From the NCBI GenBank assembly GCA_023662725.1, contig JAMPIL010000011.1, forward strand, positions 1-58,314: 58,314 nt of DNA, written 5' to 3'. This document shows, piece by piece, positions 44,763-53,638 of this stretch (positions within the stretch are counted from its first letter, which is position 1; every line of letters begins with the position of its first letter). Below the pieces are notes generated by a model. It saw nothing but the letters and a program-made list of their open reading frames with translations, ran no database searches and was not told the origin of the DNA. This DNA comes from Ruminococcus flavefaciens (GTDB taxonomy: Bacteria > Bacillota > Clostridia > Oscillospirales > Ruminococcaceae). The position numbers and the translations under genes were made by a program.

Positions 44763-46421
44763 TTATTCTGAAATATCTTCAATATAATCGTAAATTTCCT
44801 GAGCAAGAACCTTGATGTATTCCTCGTTAAGAACATCGCTGAATCCGGCATTTTTAATTGCAGAACGAAAATTATTATCCTTTTCATTGCATGAAGTTCT
44901 GGCTATTTTTTCATATTTTTTCAAAGCTTCATCAGTATTATAAATACAATCTTCCCATATATCAAAAGCGGCAAGAGCAGAAACTCCGTAGCTTATATAA
45001 TATCCGGGTGATTCAAAAAGGTGATTTACAATATAAAATTCGGTATCAGGAATATAATCGTCCATAATATCATGCCAAAGTTTTACAACATCTTCGGGAG
45101 TATAATTTTCACGATTTGCAAGAACAGTGTACTCAAATTCACCGATAAAAAAACCGGAAATAACCGAATAAAGCATATCGTAAGTTTTAATGATTTTCAT
45201 TGCGTCGGCCTGTTCTTCATAGATCTCATCATAGAATTGAGTAAAAAGGAACTCGAAACTTTGCGATTGCGTTTCGGCAATATCAAGATTTGAAGCGGCA
45301 AGATAAGTAGGAATGTCATCATAGAACGAAGCGTAATAATGTCCGAATTCGTGTACCGGGGTAAGAAGATTATTATAATCCCCATCGTTGTAAATATAAA
45401 CAACAGAGCTTTTGCTTTTAGGCATAGAGGAGGTGAATGAACCGTTATAGCATTCTTCCCCGCTTGCGATAGTATAAAGCTCATCTTCTACCATTGTATT
45501 GGCAGCGTCGGCAATTTCTGTTGAAAGTTTCGGAGCATATTCCTGGATCACCTTGAACGGATCGTCAAACAGTATTGGCTTTCTGGCAACTTTTCTTGCC
45601 TCGCTGTTTTCATAGAATGCGTCCAGAAGAGCATCTGAAGCAGGAATAAGTTCTTCTCTTATCACTTTACTGAGTTCCAGTATTTCTTCAGGAGTATAAT
45701 CACGGTTAAACTTATCGTAAAATGTTTCGACATCATACTGAGCAAGAAGTTCAAGATATATTTCGGCGCATTTTAAAGCCTTTTCCTCCTCATCCATATC
45801 CTCGTTATAGGCGATATCATGATATTCATCAAGATTAGCGTCCATCAGATTGTAATTAACTCTCGTATAACCCTCAAGATGTTTCAGAGTAAAAGCAGGT
45901 TCAGTATATGTTTCAACGGCTTCTTCATCAAGGATAAGATCTTTGAAGAGGTGAGAATACTGCTCGTTCGCATATCCTCTGCAAAAAGCGTAAGTGATAA
46001 GCTCTACTGTGATAAACATATTTTCTGCTGCGTCGTCATACTGATTTTCGAGAGTTTCATTGTTCCAATCAAGATAATACGTGATCATGTGCTTGGTTGT
46101 ATCTTCATATTTTATATCCATGTCATCAAGAAGAACAGTGATATCATCTTTTAATTCATCTTCATTATCGTCGTATTTAAGGTCATCAAGAAGCTTTTCC
46201 ACGTGCTCTCTGACTTCAGCGACTTCATCAGAATCCTTGACAGATGAAAATTTATATTCTCCGTGAGTATCAATTTCATAATCGTCATTTTCATCTTTAT
46301 CATCATGATTTTCTGTTTTTGTTTTTGAAGAATCGTCACCATAGCCTCTGAGAGAGCAGGAGCCAGCCGAAAGTATCATAGCCGCAGCTGTTAAAAATGC
46401 AAGTATACGGTATTTAATCAT
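44763..46421 (-). CDS. Lipoprotein with HExxH metallopeptidase domain, M3/oligopeptidase-like
   Basis: A 552-residue exported protein. The N-terminus has a signal peptide with a lipobox (LSAGSC, Cys about 22), so it should be lipid-anchored outside the membrane. A charged Asp/Lys-rich linker follows. The peptidase domain has TPVHEFGHYYASF, an HExxH zinc site preceded by conserved helical segments, then ETQSQSFEFL that would hold the third zinc ligand Glu. The general layout resembles M3 oligoendopeptidases. It starts 1 base after the HAD gene stop, so it is transcribed with the riboflavin genes, though no functional link is evident. Confidence 0.78.
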   Translation of the reverse strand: MIKYRILAFLTAAAMILSAGSCSLRGYGDDSSKTKTENHDDKDENDDYEIDTHGEYKFSSVKDSDEVAEVREHVEKLLDDLKYDDNEDELKDDITVLLDDMDIKYEDTTKHMITYYLDWNNETLENQYDDAAENMFITVELITYAFCRGYANEQYSHLFKDLILDEEAVETYTEPAFTLKHLEGYTRVNYNLMDANLDEYHDIAYNEDMDEEEKALKCAEIYLELLAQYDVETFYDKFNRDYTPEEILELSKVIREELIPASDALLDAFYENSEARKVARKPILFDDPFKVIQEYAPKLSTEIADAANTMVEDELYTIASGEECYNGSFTSSMPKSKSSVVYIYNDGDYNNLLTPVHEFGHYYASFYDDIPTYLAASNLDIAETQSQSFEFLFTQFYDEIYEEQADAMKIIKTYDMLYSVISGFFIGEFEYTVLANRENYTPEDVVKLWHDIMDDYIPDTEFYIVNHLFESPGYYISYGVSALAAFDIWEDCIYNTDEALKKYEKIARTSCNEKDNNFRSAIKNAGFSDVLNEEYIKVLAQEIYDYIEDISE

Positions 46422-46422
46422 T

Positions 46423-47088
46423 TTATCTCCTTTCCGGATAAAAATTGTTTACAGCATTTATAATATCAGTCGGAGAATTTACTATTATGTCTGCGCAAGA
46501 AAGCTCATCCATTGTTCCGTAACCGTAACCGCATCCGATAGATTTAAGATTATTTTTAACCGCTGTTTCAATATCATGAAAGCGGTCGCCGATAACTATG
46601 AATTCGCCTTCATGTCTCGGAGCGATTTTGCGGAATATTTCATATTTGGGAATAAAATCAAATTCTTCGCAGCAGTAAAAATAATCGAAAAAACGGTCTA
46701 ATTTGAAAACTCTTTTATGACGGTTGAGATAATGGAAGCGGCAGTTGCTCAGAAATATAAGCGTATGCCCTTGAGATTTTAGTGTTGAAAGCATTTCTTC
46801 TGCACCGTCGAATAAAGCTCCTTCACCGTTATCAACTCTTCCTGCCATATCCTCGCCAAGCATGACACGGGCTTTTTCCTTGATATCAGGAGAAAGTTCC
46901 GGATGAAAAGCGCTCCACATATCTGTAGAATTAAAGCCGAGCCAACAGCTTATTTCACTGTCTGCATATTCCTTATGGGGGATATATCCATTGTCAGCGA
47001 GCCACTTGCAGGTATTTCTGAAAGCAGGAGCATATGTTTTCATGGAATTATGGATAGTTCCGTCGTAATCAAAAATAAGGTTAAGCAT
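46423..47088 (-). CDS. HAD-family phosphatase in the riboflavin operon
   Basis: A 221-residue haloacid dehalogenase-like hydrolase. Motif I is FDYDGT (Asp7, Asp9), motif II is IFLSNCR, motif III includes KYEIF and motif IV is VIGDRFHDIETA. The cap is helical, like phosphoglycolate-phosphatase relatives. Its ATG overlaps the ribH stop by one base. Riboflavin synthesis needs a phosphatase for 5-amino-6-(5-phosphoribitylamino)uracil, usually a HAD enzyme encoded elsewhere. The tight coupling makes this protein a good candidate for that step (inference). Confidence 0.85.
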   Translation of the reverse strand: MLNLIFDYDGTIHNSMKTYAPAFRNTCKWLADNGYIPHKEYADSEISCWLGFNSTDMWSAFHPELSPDIKEKARVMLGEDMAGRVDNGEGALFDGAEEMLSTLKSQGHTLIFLSNCRFHYLNRHKRVFKLDRFFDYFYCCEEFDFIPKYEIFRKIAPRHEGEFIVIGDRFHDIETAVKNNLKSIGCGYGYGTMDELSCADIIVNSPTDIINAVNNFYPERR

Positions 47089-47555
47089 CAGTCCTCAATC
47101 TCTCTGATAAGGTTTATCATTTCAATAGCGCCCTCAGCACATTCACTTCCCTTATTGCCTGCCTTAGAACCGGCACGTTCAATTGCCTGTTCAATGTTTT
47201 CGGTTGTGATAACACCAAACATTACCGGAATGTCGCTGCCGAGTGAAACTTGAGCTATTCCCTTTGCCGCTTCGTTGCACACAAGGTCGTAATGGGATGT
47301 ACTTCCTCTGATTATTGCTCCAAGGCATATAACTGCGTCATATTTACCGCTTTTTGCCATTTTAGAAGCGATAAGCGGAATCTCAAATGCTCCTGGAACC
47401 CATGCAACATCAATAGAATCTTCATCAACATCATGTCTTTTAAGCGTATCGATAGCGCCGCCGAGAAGTTTGCTTGTTATAAATTCGTTGAACCTGGCAA
47501 CAACGATTCCGATTCTTGTATTTTTTGCGATAAGTTTTCCTTCATAAGTTTTCAT
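47088..47555 (-). CDS. ribH: 6,7-dimethyl-8-ribityllumazine synthase
   Basis: A 155-residue lumazine synthase, which condenses 3,4-dihydroxy-2-butanone 4-phosphate with 5-amino-6-ribitylaminouracil. Conserved parts are [41 protein letters not shown] with the active-site His, and [20 protein letters not shown]. Normal length for the icosahedral or pentameric enzyme. It is fourth in the rib operon and has AAGGAGTAAC as ribosome site. Confidence 0.95.
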   Translation of the reverse strand: MKTYEGKLIAKNTRIGIVVARFNEFITSKLLGGAIDTLKRHDVDEDSIDVAWVPGAFEIPLIASKMAKSGKYDAVICLGAIIRGSTSHYDLVCNEAAKGIAQVSLGSDIPVMFGVITTENIEQAIERAGSKAGNKGSECAEGAIEMINLIREIED

Positions 47556-47585
47556 TTTTAAGTTACTCCTTTAATATGTTATATT

Positions 47586-48785
47586 TTAATAGTTGAGAAT
47601 ATGTCCCATTTTGTCCTTTTTGGTTTTAAGATAGAAAAGGTCATAAGGTGTGGCGTCCATCTGAATCGGGACACGTTCTTTTATTTCGAGTCCGAAACCG
47701 CTCAAACCGTAAACTTTGTCAGGATTGTTTGTGAGAAGACGGAGCGTTTTACAGCCAAGCTCACGAAGTATCTGTGCGCCGATATAGTATTCCCGCAGAT
47801 CGCCTGCAAAACCGAGAGCAAGATTTGCTTCAAGAGTATCCATTCCCTGATCCTGAAGCTCATATGCACGAAGTTTGTTTATAAGACCGATTCCACGTCC
47901 TTCCTGTCTCATATAAAGAAGGATTCCACGACCTTCCTGTTCTATTTGATTCATAGCAGCAGCAAACTGTTGTCCACAGTCGCATTTCAAAGAGCCGAAA
48001 GCGTCCCCGGTAAGGCATTCCGAGTGAACACGGCAGAGAATGTCGTTTCCGTCACCGATATCACCTTTAACGAGAGCGACGTGATGTTCACCGTTAAGCT
48101 TATTTATAAATCCTATAGCACGAAAATCGCCGTATTTTGTAGGGAGCTTTGTATCTGCAACACGCTCTACAAGCTTATCGTGGCACTTTCTGTAGTCCTT
48201 TATTGCCTGTATGGTAGTGAACTTCATTCCCCATTCCTTGGCCTTTTCTTGAAGTTCTCCGGCACGCATCATAGTACCGTCATCACGCATTATTTCGCAG
48301 CAAAGACCGCATTCTTCAAGTCCGGCAAGGCGCATAAGATCAACTGTAGCTTCTGTATGACCGTCACGTTCCAGTACACCGTTTTTCTTTGCCGTAAGCG
48401 GAAACATATGCCCCGGTCTGCGGAAATCCTCAGGCTTGGAAGCAGAATCCACAACAGCTCTTGCTGTAAATCCACGTTCCTCGGCAGAAATACCTGTAGT
48501 TGTTTCAATGTGATCTATAGAAACTGTAAAAGCTGTGCAGTGATTATCCGTATTCTGATCAACCATCTGCGGCAGATAAAGTTTTCGGCAGATATCTTCA
48601 CTCATGGGCATACAGATAAGTCCCTTGGCATTTACAGCCATAAAATTTACATTTTCCGTTGTAGCGAACTGTGCGGCACAAATCATATCGCCCTCGTTCT
48701 CTCTGTTTTCATCGTCAGTAACGAGAACTATTTCACCGTTTCTCAGAGCTTCGAGAGTTTCTTCAACTGAATTATACTGAAACAT
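47586..48785 (-). CDS. ribBA: Bifunctional DHBP synthase / GTP cyclohydrolase II
   Basis: A 399-residue fusion of two first-step enzymes. Residues 1-205 are 3,4-dihydroxy-2-butanone-4-phosphate synthase ([14 protein letters not shown] metal site, GHTEATVDL). Residues 206-399 are GTP cyclohydrolase II, with the zinc site [15 protein letters not shown] and [12 protein letters not shown]. Together they supply the lumazine precursor from ribulose 5-phosphate and the pyrimidine from GTP. Third gene of the operon, 13 bases after ribE. Confidence 0.95.
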   Translation of the reverse strand: MFQYNSVEETLEALRNGEIVLVTDDENRENEGDMICAAQFATTENVNFMAVNAKGLICMPMSEDICRKLYLPQMVDQNTDNHCTAFTVSIDHIETTTGISAEERGFTARAVVDSASKPEDFRRPGHMFPLTAKKNGVLERDGHTEATVDLMRLAGLEECGLCCEIMRDDGTMMRAGELQEKAKEWGMKFTTIQAIKDYRKCHDKLVERVADTKLPTKYGDFRAIGFINKLNGEHHVALVKGDIGDGNDILCRVHSECLTGDAFGSLKCDCGQQFAAAMNQIEQEGRGILLYMRQEGRGIGLINKLRAYELQDQGMDTLEANLALGFAGDLREYYIGAQILRELGCKTLRLLTNNPDKVYGLSGFGLEIKERVPIQMDATPYDLFYLKTKKDKMGHILNY

Positions 48786-48797
48786 AAATACCTCCGT

Positions 48798-49445
48798 TTA
48801 AAAACCGTTTTTTGCAAGAAAATCCATAGTTATCCGGCTTTTCTCTGATTTTTTTTCATTAGGATTCAAAAGTTTCTCCACATATTTCCCAATTATATCA
48901 TTTTCAAGATTGACCGTATCGCCAGCCTTTTTAGAGCTTAGAACAGTTTGTGAAGCCGTATGCGGAATTATGGAAACGCTGAAATCATTTGCCGTTACCT
49001 TTGCAACTGTAAGACTTATACCGTCAATTGCGATCGAGCCTTTTTCGACAATATACCGTAGTATTTCGGAGCCTGTATTTATCGTATACCATAAAGCAAT
49101 ACCGTCCTGTTTCACAGAAGATATGACTCCTGTTCCGTCTATATGACCGCTTACGATATGACCTCCGAAACGTCCCTGTGCCGACATTGCTCTTTCCAAA
49201 TTAACAGGACTACCGGTTTTTAGTGAGCCGAGAGAAGAACGGCTGAGCGTTTCATTCATAACGTCTGCCTGAAAAGAATTTCCGGTAAGGTCGGTAACAG
49301 TAAGGCAAACTCCGTTTACCGCAATACTGTCACCGATATGAGTGCCGCCCAGAACCGTATCTGCATTGATCTGGATAAATGAGGAAATCGCACCTTTTTG
49401 AATCGATTTAACAATGCCCACCTCTTCAATTATTCCTGTAAACAT
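48798..49445 (-). CDS. ribE: Riboflavin synthase, alpha subunit
   Basis: A 215-residue riboflavin synthase, which dismutates two lumazines. It starts MFTGIIEEVG and contains two lumazine-binding repeats (about 1-95 and 96-195), each with a GDSIAVNGVCLTV or GSIAIDGISLTV motif; GHIVSGHIDGTG marks the junction. The last 20 residues are Lys/Ser-rich. It overlaps the end of ribD by 20 bases. Confidence 0.95.
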   Translation of the reverse strand: MFTGIIEEVGIVKSIQKGAISSFIQINADTVLGGTHIGDSIAVNGVCLTVTDLTGNSFQADVMNETLSRSSLGSLKTGSPVNLERAMSAQGRFGGHIVSGHIDGTGVISSVKQDGIALWYTINTGSEILRYIVEKGSIAIDGISLTVAKVTANDFSVSIIPHTASQTVLSSKKAGDTVNLENDIIGKYVEKLLNPNEKKSEKSRITMDFLAKNGF

Positions 49446-50547
49446 TTTTCACCCTGCTTTCTATAAGAAAATCATCGCCGATTTGAATTATCTTACTATT
49501 TTCCAGCATAAAAGCTTCAGAAGGGAAGGCAACCCCTATTCCGCTGACAGGAGTTTTAGATGCAGCTCCTCCGAAAATTTTAGGAGCGATATATGCCTGA
49601 ACCTTACTTACTATACCCGAATTTAGCGCCGACCAATTAAGCTGAGCTCCGCCTTCGAGTAAAATGCTGTCAATTCCCTGTTCACCAAGGAGCTTCATGA
49701 GCTTATTAAGATCAATTGCAGAATTATCCTCGTTTCCGCATTGAACGATCTGACATCCTGCTTTTTCAAAATCAGATATTTTTTTCTCATCATTGCAAGC
49801 CGCAGCAATGATAGTTGGGATATCTTTAGCGGTATGAACTACATTGCTGTCAAGAGGAGTTTTTAAAGATGTGTCACAAATGATTCGCACAGGATTACGT
49901 CCATTTTCAAGGCGGCAGCTGAGCATAGGATCATCGGCAAGAACAGTTCCGATGCCAACCATAATTGCGGAATGTTTCAGTCTGTCAAATTGAACATTAT
50001 TGCGGGATTCTTCATTGGTTATCCACTTGGAATCTCCGGTGCGGCAAGAGATTTTTCCGTCAATAGTCATAGCATACTTCATGGTAACAAACGGCATATG
50101 AGTTGTTATATAATGGAAGAAAATTTCATTAAGCTCATCACATTCTTCTTTGAGAACGCCTTCTATAACTTCTATTCCATGACTTCGCAGAATTTTTGCT
50201 CCTTTTCCGGCAACAAGAGGATTAGGATCGGATGAGCCAATAAAAACACGTTTTATGCCATGTTCTATAATGGCTTCTGTACACGGCGGAGTTTTTCCAT
50301 AATGACAGCATGGTTCAAGAGTAACATACATATCCGCACCACGGCAGTCAATTCCCATAGAATCACATTGAGAAAAAGCATTTCGTTCTGCGTGAAGTCC
50401 GCCATATTTCATATGATATCCAGAACCGATTATTTTATCATCACTGACTATAATCGCTCCAACCATAGGATTAGGAGAGACGAATCCCATACCTTTTCTT
50501 GCAAGAGACAAAGCCTCTTTCATAAATTCAGAATCAGTCATAAGCAC
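49426..50547 (-). CDS. ribD: Bifunctional diaminohydroxyphosphoribosylaminopyrimidine deaminase / reductase
   Basis: A 373-residue RibD. The deaminase domain (1-145) has the zinc ligands HAE in GGLHAERNAF and PCCHYGKTPPC. The reductase domain (150-373) has FVTMKYAMTIDGKI, SKWITNEESR, a nucleotide-binding region and LLEGGAQLNWSAL. It carries out the second and third pyrimidine steps. First gene of the operon, with GGAGGTGC just before ATG, downstream of the FMN riboswitch. Confidence 0.95.
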   Translation of the reverse strand: MLMTDSEFMKEALSLARKGMGFVSPNPMVGAIIVSDDKIIGSGYHMKYGGLHAERNAFSQCDSMGIDCRGADMYVTLEPCCHYGKTPPCTEAIIEHGIKRVFIGSSDPNPLVAGKGAKILRSHGIEVIEGVLKEECDELNEIFFHYITTHMPFVTMKYAMTIDGKISCRTGDSKWITNEESRNNVQFDRLKHSAIMVGIGTVLADDPMLSCRLENGRNPVRIICDTSLKTPLDSNVVHTAKDIPTIIAAACNDEKKISDFEKAGCQIVQCGNEDNSAIDLNKLMKLLGEQGIDSILLEGGAQLNWSALNSGIVSKVQAYIAPKIFGGAASKTPVSGIGVAFPSEAFMLENSKIIQIGDDFLIESRVKNVYRNN

Positions 50548-50594
50548 CTCCGTTTGATAATTATCCTCAGAGCAATCACAATATAAAACAAAAA

Positions 50595-50613
50595 GCCCCG
50601 AAAAAATCGGGGC
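50595..50613 (-). terminator. Riboswitch-controlled terminator before ribD
   Basis: A 7-bp GC stem GCCCCGA/TCGGGGC (50595-50601 with 50607-50613) followed on the minus strand by TTTTTGTTTT. It sits between the FMN aptamer and ribD and would form when FMN is bound, stopping transcription. Confidence 0.88.
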
Positions 50614-50650
50614 AGAAAATCCTTTTTACATAAAAATGTAATCACAGATC

Positions 50651-50815
50651 TATCTTCTTTCATCCGGACTTTAACTGTGCCTCAAAAATGAAACACAGAC
50701 TATCCGCTTTAAAAAGCGAATAACCGTTGGCTTCGGAATTTCACCGAATCAGCCTCATAACGAGGGTCGCAGGCTTTACTGCCAGTAGGGAATTTCACCC
50801 TGCCCTGAAGATTAA
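50651..50815 (-). ncRNA. FMN riboswitch (RFN element)
   Basis: Read on the minus strand it starts with ATCTTCAGGGCAGGGTGAAA, followed by TTCCCTACTGGCAGTAAA, GCCTGCGACC, then GATTCGGTGAAATTCCGAAGCC and ends with AGTCCGGATGAAAGAAGAT. All the conserved RFN blocks are present; one variable hairpin is at the P6 position. It senses FMN and controls the rib operon through the terminator at 50595-50613. Confidence 0.95.
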
Positions 50816-50819
50816 AATC

Positions 50820-50848
50820 ATTATATCACACCGATGCAGTCTTGTCAA
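50820..50848 (-). promoter_or_regulatory. Promoter of the riboflavin operon
   Basis: On the minus strand TTGACA (50843-50848), 17-base spacer and TATAAT (50820-50825), directly before the FMN aptamer. Both hexamers are perfect. Confidence 0.9.
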
Positions 50849-50971
50849 GTATTTTTCAAAATAAAATCAGGGCAACAGTATTTAATTTTTGTTATGTTTA
50901 TTAAGCGGATAAAGTCCCCTTTGTAAACTAAGAGTAAATGCTATTGCCCTGAAAAAAAATATAAAAACCTC

Positions 50972-51000
50972 TTGAAATTCATTAAAAGAAGTGGTATAAT
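50972..51000 (+). promoter_or_regulatory. Promoter of the thiamin operon
   Basis: TTGAAA (50972-50977), 17-base spacer and TATAAT (50995-51000), ending just before the TPP aptamer and divergent from the riboflavin promoter. Confidence 0.85.
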
Positions 51001-51120
51001 TTATAAATAGGGAGCTTGTGTTACAGGCTGAGAGGAAGGTAGCGAAACCTTCGACCTTGTGAATCTGTATATTAAACGGATTCTGAAACCTGATTTGGAT
51101 AATGCCAACGTAGGGAAGCC
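51001..51120 (+). ncRNA. TPP riboswitch (THI element)
   Basis: The conserved parts are present in order: GGGAGCTTGTG, GGCTGAGAGGAAG, ACCTT-G-GAATCTGT-type P3 region, GAAACCTGATTTGGATAATGCC and AACGTAGGGAAG. It binds thiamin pyrophosphate. A terminator follows at 51148-51172, so control is most likely by transcription termination ahead of thiS. Confidence 0.95.
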
Positions 51121-51147
51121 GACAGATATTATGTAATGTATTATCAG

Positions 51148-51172
51148 GGAACTGCTGCGGCAGTTCCTTTTT
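51148..51172 (+). terminator. Riboswitch-controlled terminator before thiS
   Basis: A perfect 8-bp stem GGAACTGC/GCAGTTCC (51148-51155 with 51160-51167) with loop TGCG and five T residues. Confidence 0.88.
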
Positions 51173-51190
51173 GTTATTGGAGGTGTTTTT

Positions 51191-51385
51191 GTGGTTAAGG
51201 TAAATGGTGAAATGATTGACGCAGCAGGAAAAAATATTGCGGCACTGCTTGATGAGATGAACTGTATGATCGGTCGTGTTGCAGTCGAGCTGAATGAAGA
51301 AATCGTTCCGAAAAGCACATACGATGAAATAATTCTGAAAGACGGCGATTCGGTTGAAGTTGTTCGATTTGTTGGAGGAGGCTGA
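51191..51385 (+). CDS. thiS: Sulfur carrier protein ThiS
   Basis: A 64-residue ubiquitin-like sulfur carrier ending in Gly-Gly-Gly (FVGGG), so the C-terminal diglycine used for the thiocarboxylate is present. It starts with GTG at 51191 after GGAGGTG. The stop overlaps the thiF start. It delivers sulfur to ThiG. Confidence 0.92.
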   Translation: MVKVNGEMIDAAGKNIAALLDEMNCMIGRVAVELNEEIVPKSTYDEIILKDGDSVEVVRFVGGG

Positions 51386-52023
51386 TGAACGTTAATATCC
51401 CGACTAAAGAGGAAATGTATCGTGCACTTGAAGAGCGTCACGGTTCAGATTTTCAGAAAAAAATATCGAAAGCCTCTGCGGCAGTCTGCGGACTTGGCGG
51501 ACTTGGCTCTAATATTGCAATATCGCTTGCAAGAGCCGGTATAGGCAGACTTCATATTATCGACTTTGATAAAGTAGATATCTCAAATCTCAATCGTCAA
51601 CAGTATTTTGCCGACCAGCTTGGCGAATTCAAAACAAAAGCTCTTGCTGATACGCTTTCAAGAATTTCACCGTACTGCGAAATAATTCCTCATTGCGTCA
51701 AATTAATGGAAGAAAATATTCCGGATCTTTTAAAAAATGACGATGTTATCTGCGAAGCATTTGATTCGGCAGAACAAAAAGCTATGCTGGTAAACTGTAT
51801 TCTTGAAAAACTTCCGGAAAAGTATCTTATTTCAGGTTCCGGAATGGCTGGAATTGGTTCGGCAAACCTTATTAAAACAAGAAAGATCACAAATCATTTT
51901 TTTGTTTGCGGTGATGAATCAAGCGACGTTGATGAAGCAGGAAGTCTTGTTTCCGCAAGAGTTATGGTTTGTGCTGCTCACGAGGCTCTTATGGCAATAA
52001 AAATTATAACGGAAAATATTTAG
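51385..52023 (+). CDS. thiF: ThiS adenylyltransferase ThiF
   Basis: A 212-residue E1-like enzyme that adenylates the ThiS C-terminus. The nucleotide-binding CGLGGLGSNIAISLARAG is followed by IDFDKVDISNLNRQQ with the ATP-contacting Asp, Arg and Gln. No zinc CxxC pairs are present, as in the short clostridial ThiF. Its ATG overlaps the thiS TGA. Confidence 0.92.
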   Translation: MNVNIPTKEEMYRALEERHGSDFQKKISKASAAVCGLGGLGSNIAISLARAGIGRLHIIDFDKVDISNLNRQQYFADQLGEFKTKALADTLSRISPYCEIIPHCVKLMEENIPDLLKNDDVICEAFDSAEQKAMLVNCILEKLPEKYLISGSGMAGIGSANLIKTRKITNHFFVCGDESSDVDEAGSLVSARVMVCAAHEALMAIKIITENI

Positions 52024-52035
52024 GGAGGTTTTTAG

Positions 52036-52812
52036 ATGAATAAAAATGATGACAAACTTATTTTAGGCGGACGGGAATTTAACTCACGTTTTATTCTGGG
52101 GTCGGGAAAATATTCCATGAAGCTTATTGAAGCTGCGGTAAAATATGCCGGTGCAGAAATTATTACTCTTGCAGTCCGCCGTACCAACTCAAAAGAGAAT
52201 GAAAATATTCTTGATTATATCCCCGAAGGAGTAACTCTTCTGCCAAATACATCCGGAGCAAGAAATGCCGACGAAGCTGTTCGTATCGCTCGTCTTGCAA
52301 GAGAACTCGGCTGCGGAGATTTTGTAAAAATCGAGATAATGAGAGACTCGAAATATCTTCTTCCCGATAATCAGGAAACTATTAAAGCGACAGAGATCCT
52401 TGCTAAAGAAGGATTTGTTGTAATGCCCTATATGTACCCGGATCTCAATGCAGCCCGTGATCTTGTTAATGCGGGAGCTGCCTCAGTTATGCCGCTTGCG
52501 TCGCCGATAGGTTCTAATAAGGGACTCTCAACAAAGGATTTCATTCAGATTCTGATAGACGAAATAGATCTTCCTATTATTGTAGATGCAGGTATCGGAC
52601 GTCCGTCGCAGGCTTGTGAAGCAATGGAAATGGGCGCAGCCGCTATCATGTCCAACACCGCTCTTGCTACGGCCGGCGATCTTCCCGTCATGGCAGAAGC
52701 ATTCCGTCAGGCAGTTGAAGCCGGAAGAAAAGCTTATCTTGCCGGACTTGGAAGAGTTCTCACAAGAGGAGCTTCACCGTCAGATTCGCTTACAGGCTTT
52801 CTGCGTGATTAG
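52036..52812 (+). CDS. thiG: Thiazole synthase ThiG
   Basis: A 258-residue TIM-barrel enzyme that makes the thiazole phosphate from 1-deoxyxylulose 5-phosphate, dehydroglycine and ThiS thiocarboxylate. The Schiff-base lysine is Lys98 in DFVKIE. Further conserved parts are [27 protein letters not shown] and [19 protein letters not shown]. It stands between thiF and thiD. Confidence 0.95.
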   Translation: MNKNDDKLILGGREFNSRFILGSGKYSMKLIEAAVKYAGAEIITLAVRRTNSKENENILDYIPEGVTLLPNTSGARNADEAVRIARLARELGCGDFVKIEIMRDSKYLLPDNQETIKATEILAKEGFVVMPYMYPDLNAARDLVNAGAASVMPLASPIGSNKGLSTKDFIQILIDEIDLPIIVDAGIGRPSQACEAMEMGAAAIMSNTALATAGDLPVMAEAFRQAVEAGRKAYLAGLGRVLTRGASPSDSLTGFLRD

Positions 52813-52821
52813 GAGAAAATT

Positions 52822-53622
52822 ATGAAAACAGCATTAACAATTGCCGGAAGTGATTCGTCCGGCGGTGCAGGGATTCAGGCGGACATAAAAACAATGACTC
52901 TGAACGGAGTTTTTGCACAAAGCGCTATAACTGCTCTTACAGCGCAGAACACAATGGGAGTTCGAGCGATCAGCGAAGTTGCTCCTGAATTTTTAAAACA
53001 GCAGATAGATGCAGTTTTTGAAGATATACGTCCTGATGCAGTAAAAATCGGAATGGTTTCTTCTCCGGAGCTTATCGAAGTTATTGCGGAAAGACTCGAA
53101 TTCTATCAAGCAGAAAATATCGTTGTCGATCCTGTTGCAGTGGCAACAAGCGGTTCAAGCCTTAGCAGTATAGAAGCTTATGAAGCGTTAAAAGCAAAAC
53201 TTTTTCCGATGTCGATTCTGGTTACCCCAAATATACCGGAAGCTGAACTGCTTTCGGACATGAAAATTTCAGACGGCAATGATATGATATCGGCTTCAGG
53301 AATAATCAGCAAAAGATATGGCTGCTGCGTCCTCTGCAAAGGAGGACATAGTATAAACAACGCTAACGACCTGTTTTTTGAAACTGACGGTTCATATAAA
53401 TGGTTTACAGGAAAACGTATAAACAATCCGAACACTCATGGAACAGGGTGTACTCTTTCCAGCGCTGTCGCCGCAAATCTTGCAAAGGGATATTCTCTTG
53501 AAAACTCCATAAGTAGGGCAAAGGATTATATATCCGGAGCGCTTGCAAGTATGCTTGACCTCGGAAGAGGAAACGGTCCGCTTGACCATACGTTTTATTT
53601 TAACAGCAATTATAAAGATTAA
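52822..53622 (+). CDS. thiD: Hydroxymethylpyrimidine / phosphomethylpyrimidine kinase ThiD
   Basis: A 266-residue ribokinase-fold kinase that phosphorylates HMP twice. It starts with ALTIAGSDSSGGAGIQADIKT and has the phosphate-binding anion hole and base in NTHGTGCTLSSAVAAN. Normal length. Confidence 0.94.
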   Translation: MKTALTIAGSDSSGGAGIQADIKTMTLNGVFAQSAITALTAQNTMGVRAISEVAPEFLKQQIDAVFEDIRPDAVKIGMVSSPELIEVIAERLEFYQAENIVVDPVAVATSGSSLSSIEAYEALKAKLFPMSILVTPNIPEAELLSDMKISDGNDMISASGIISKRYGCCVLCKGGHSINNANDLFFETDGSYKWFTGKRINNPNTHGTGCTLSSAVAANLAKGYSLENSISRAKDYISGALASMLDLGRGNGPLDHTFYFNSNYKD

Positions 53623-53638
53623 TTGAAAGGAATAAATT

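Noticed and set aside
47601-48770. A 389-codon open frame on the plus strand
   Set aside because: It lies fully antisense to ribBA, whose zinc site, metal site and operon position are certain. The translated frame is rich in Cys, Phe and Ser and has no domain pattern.
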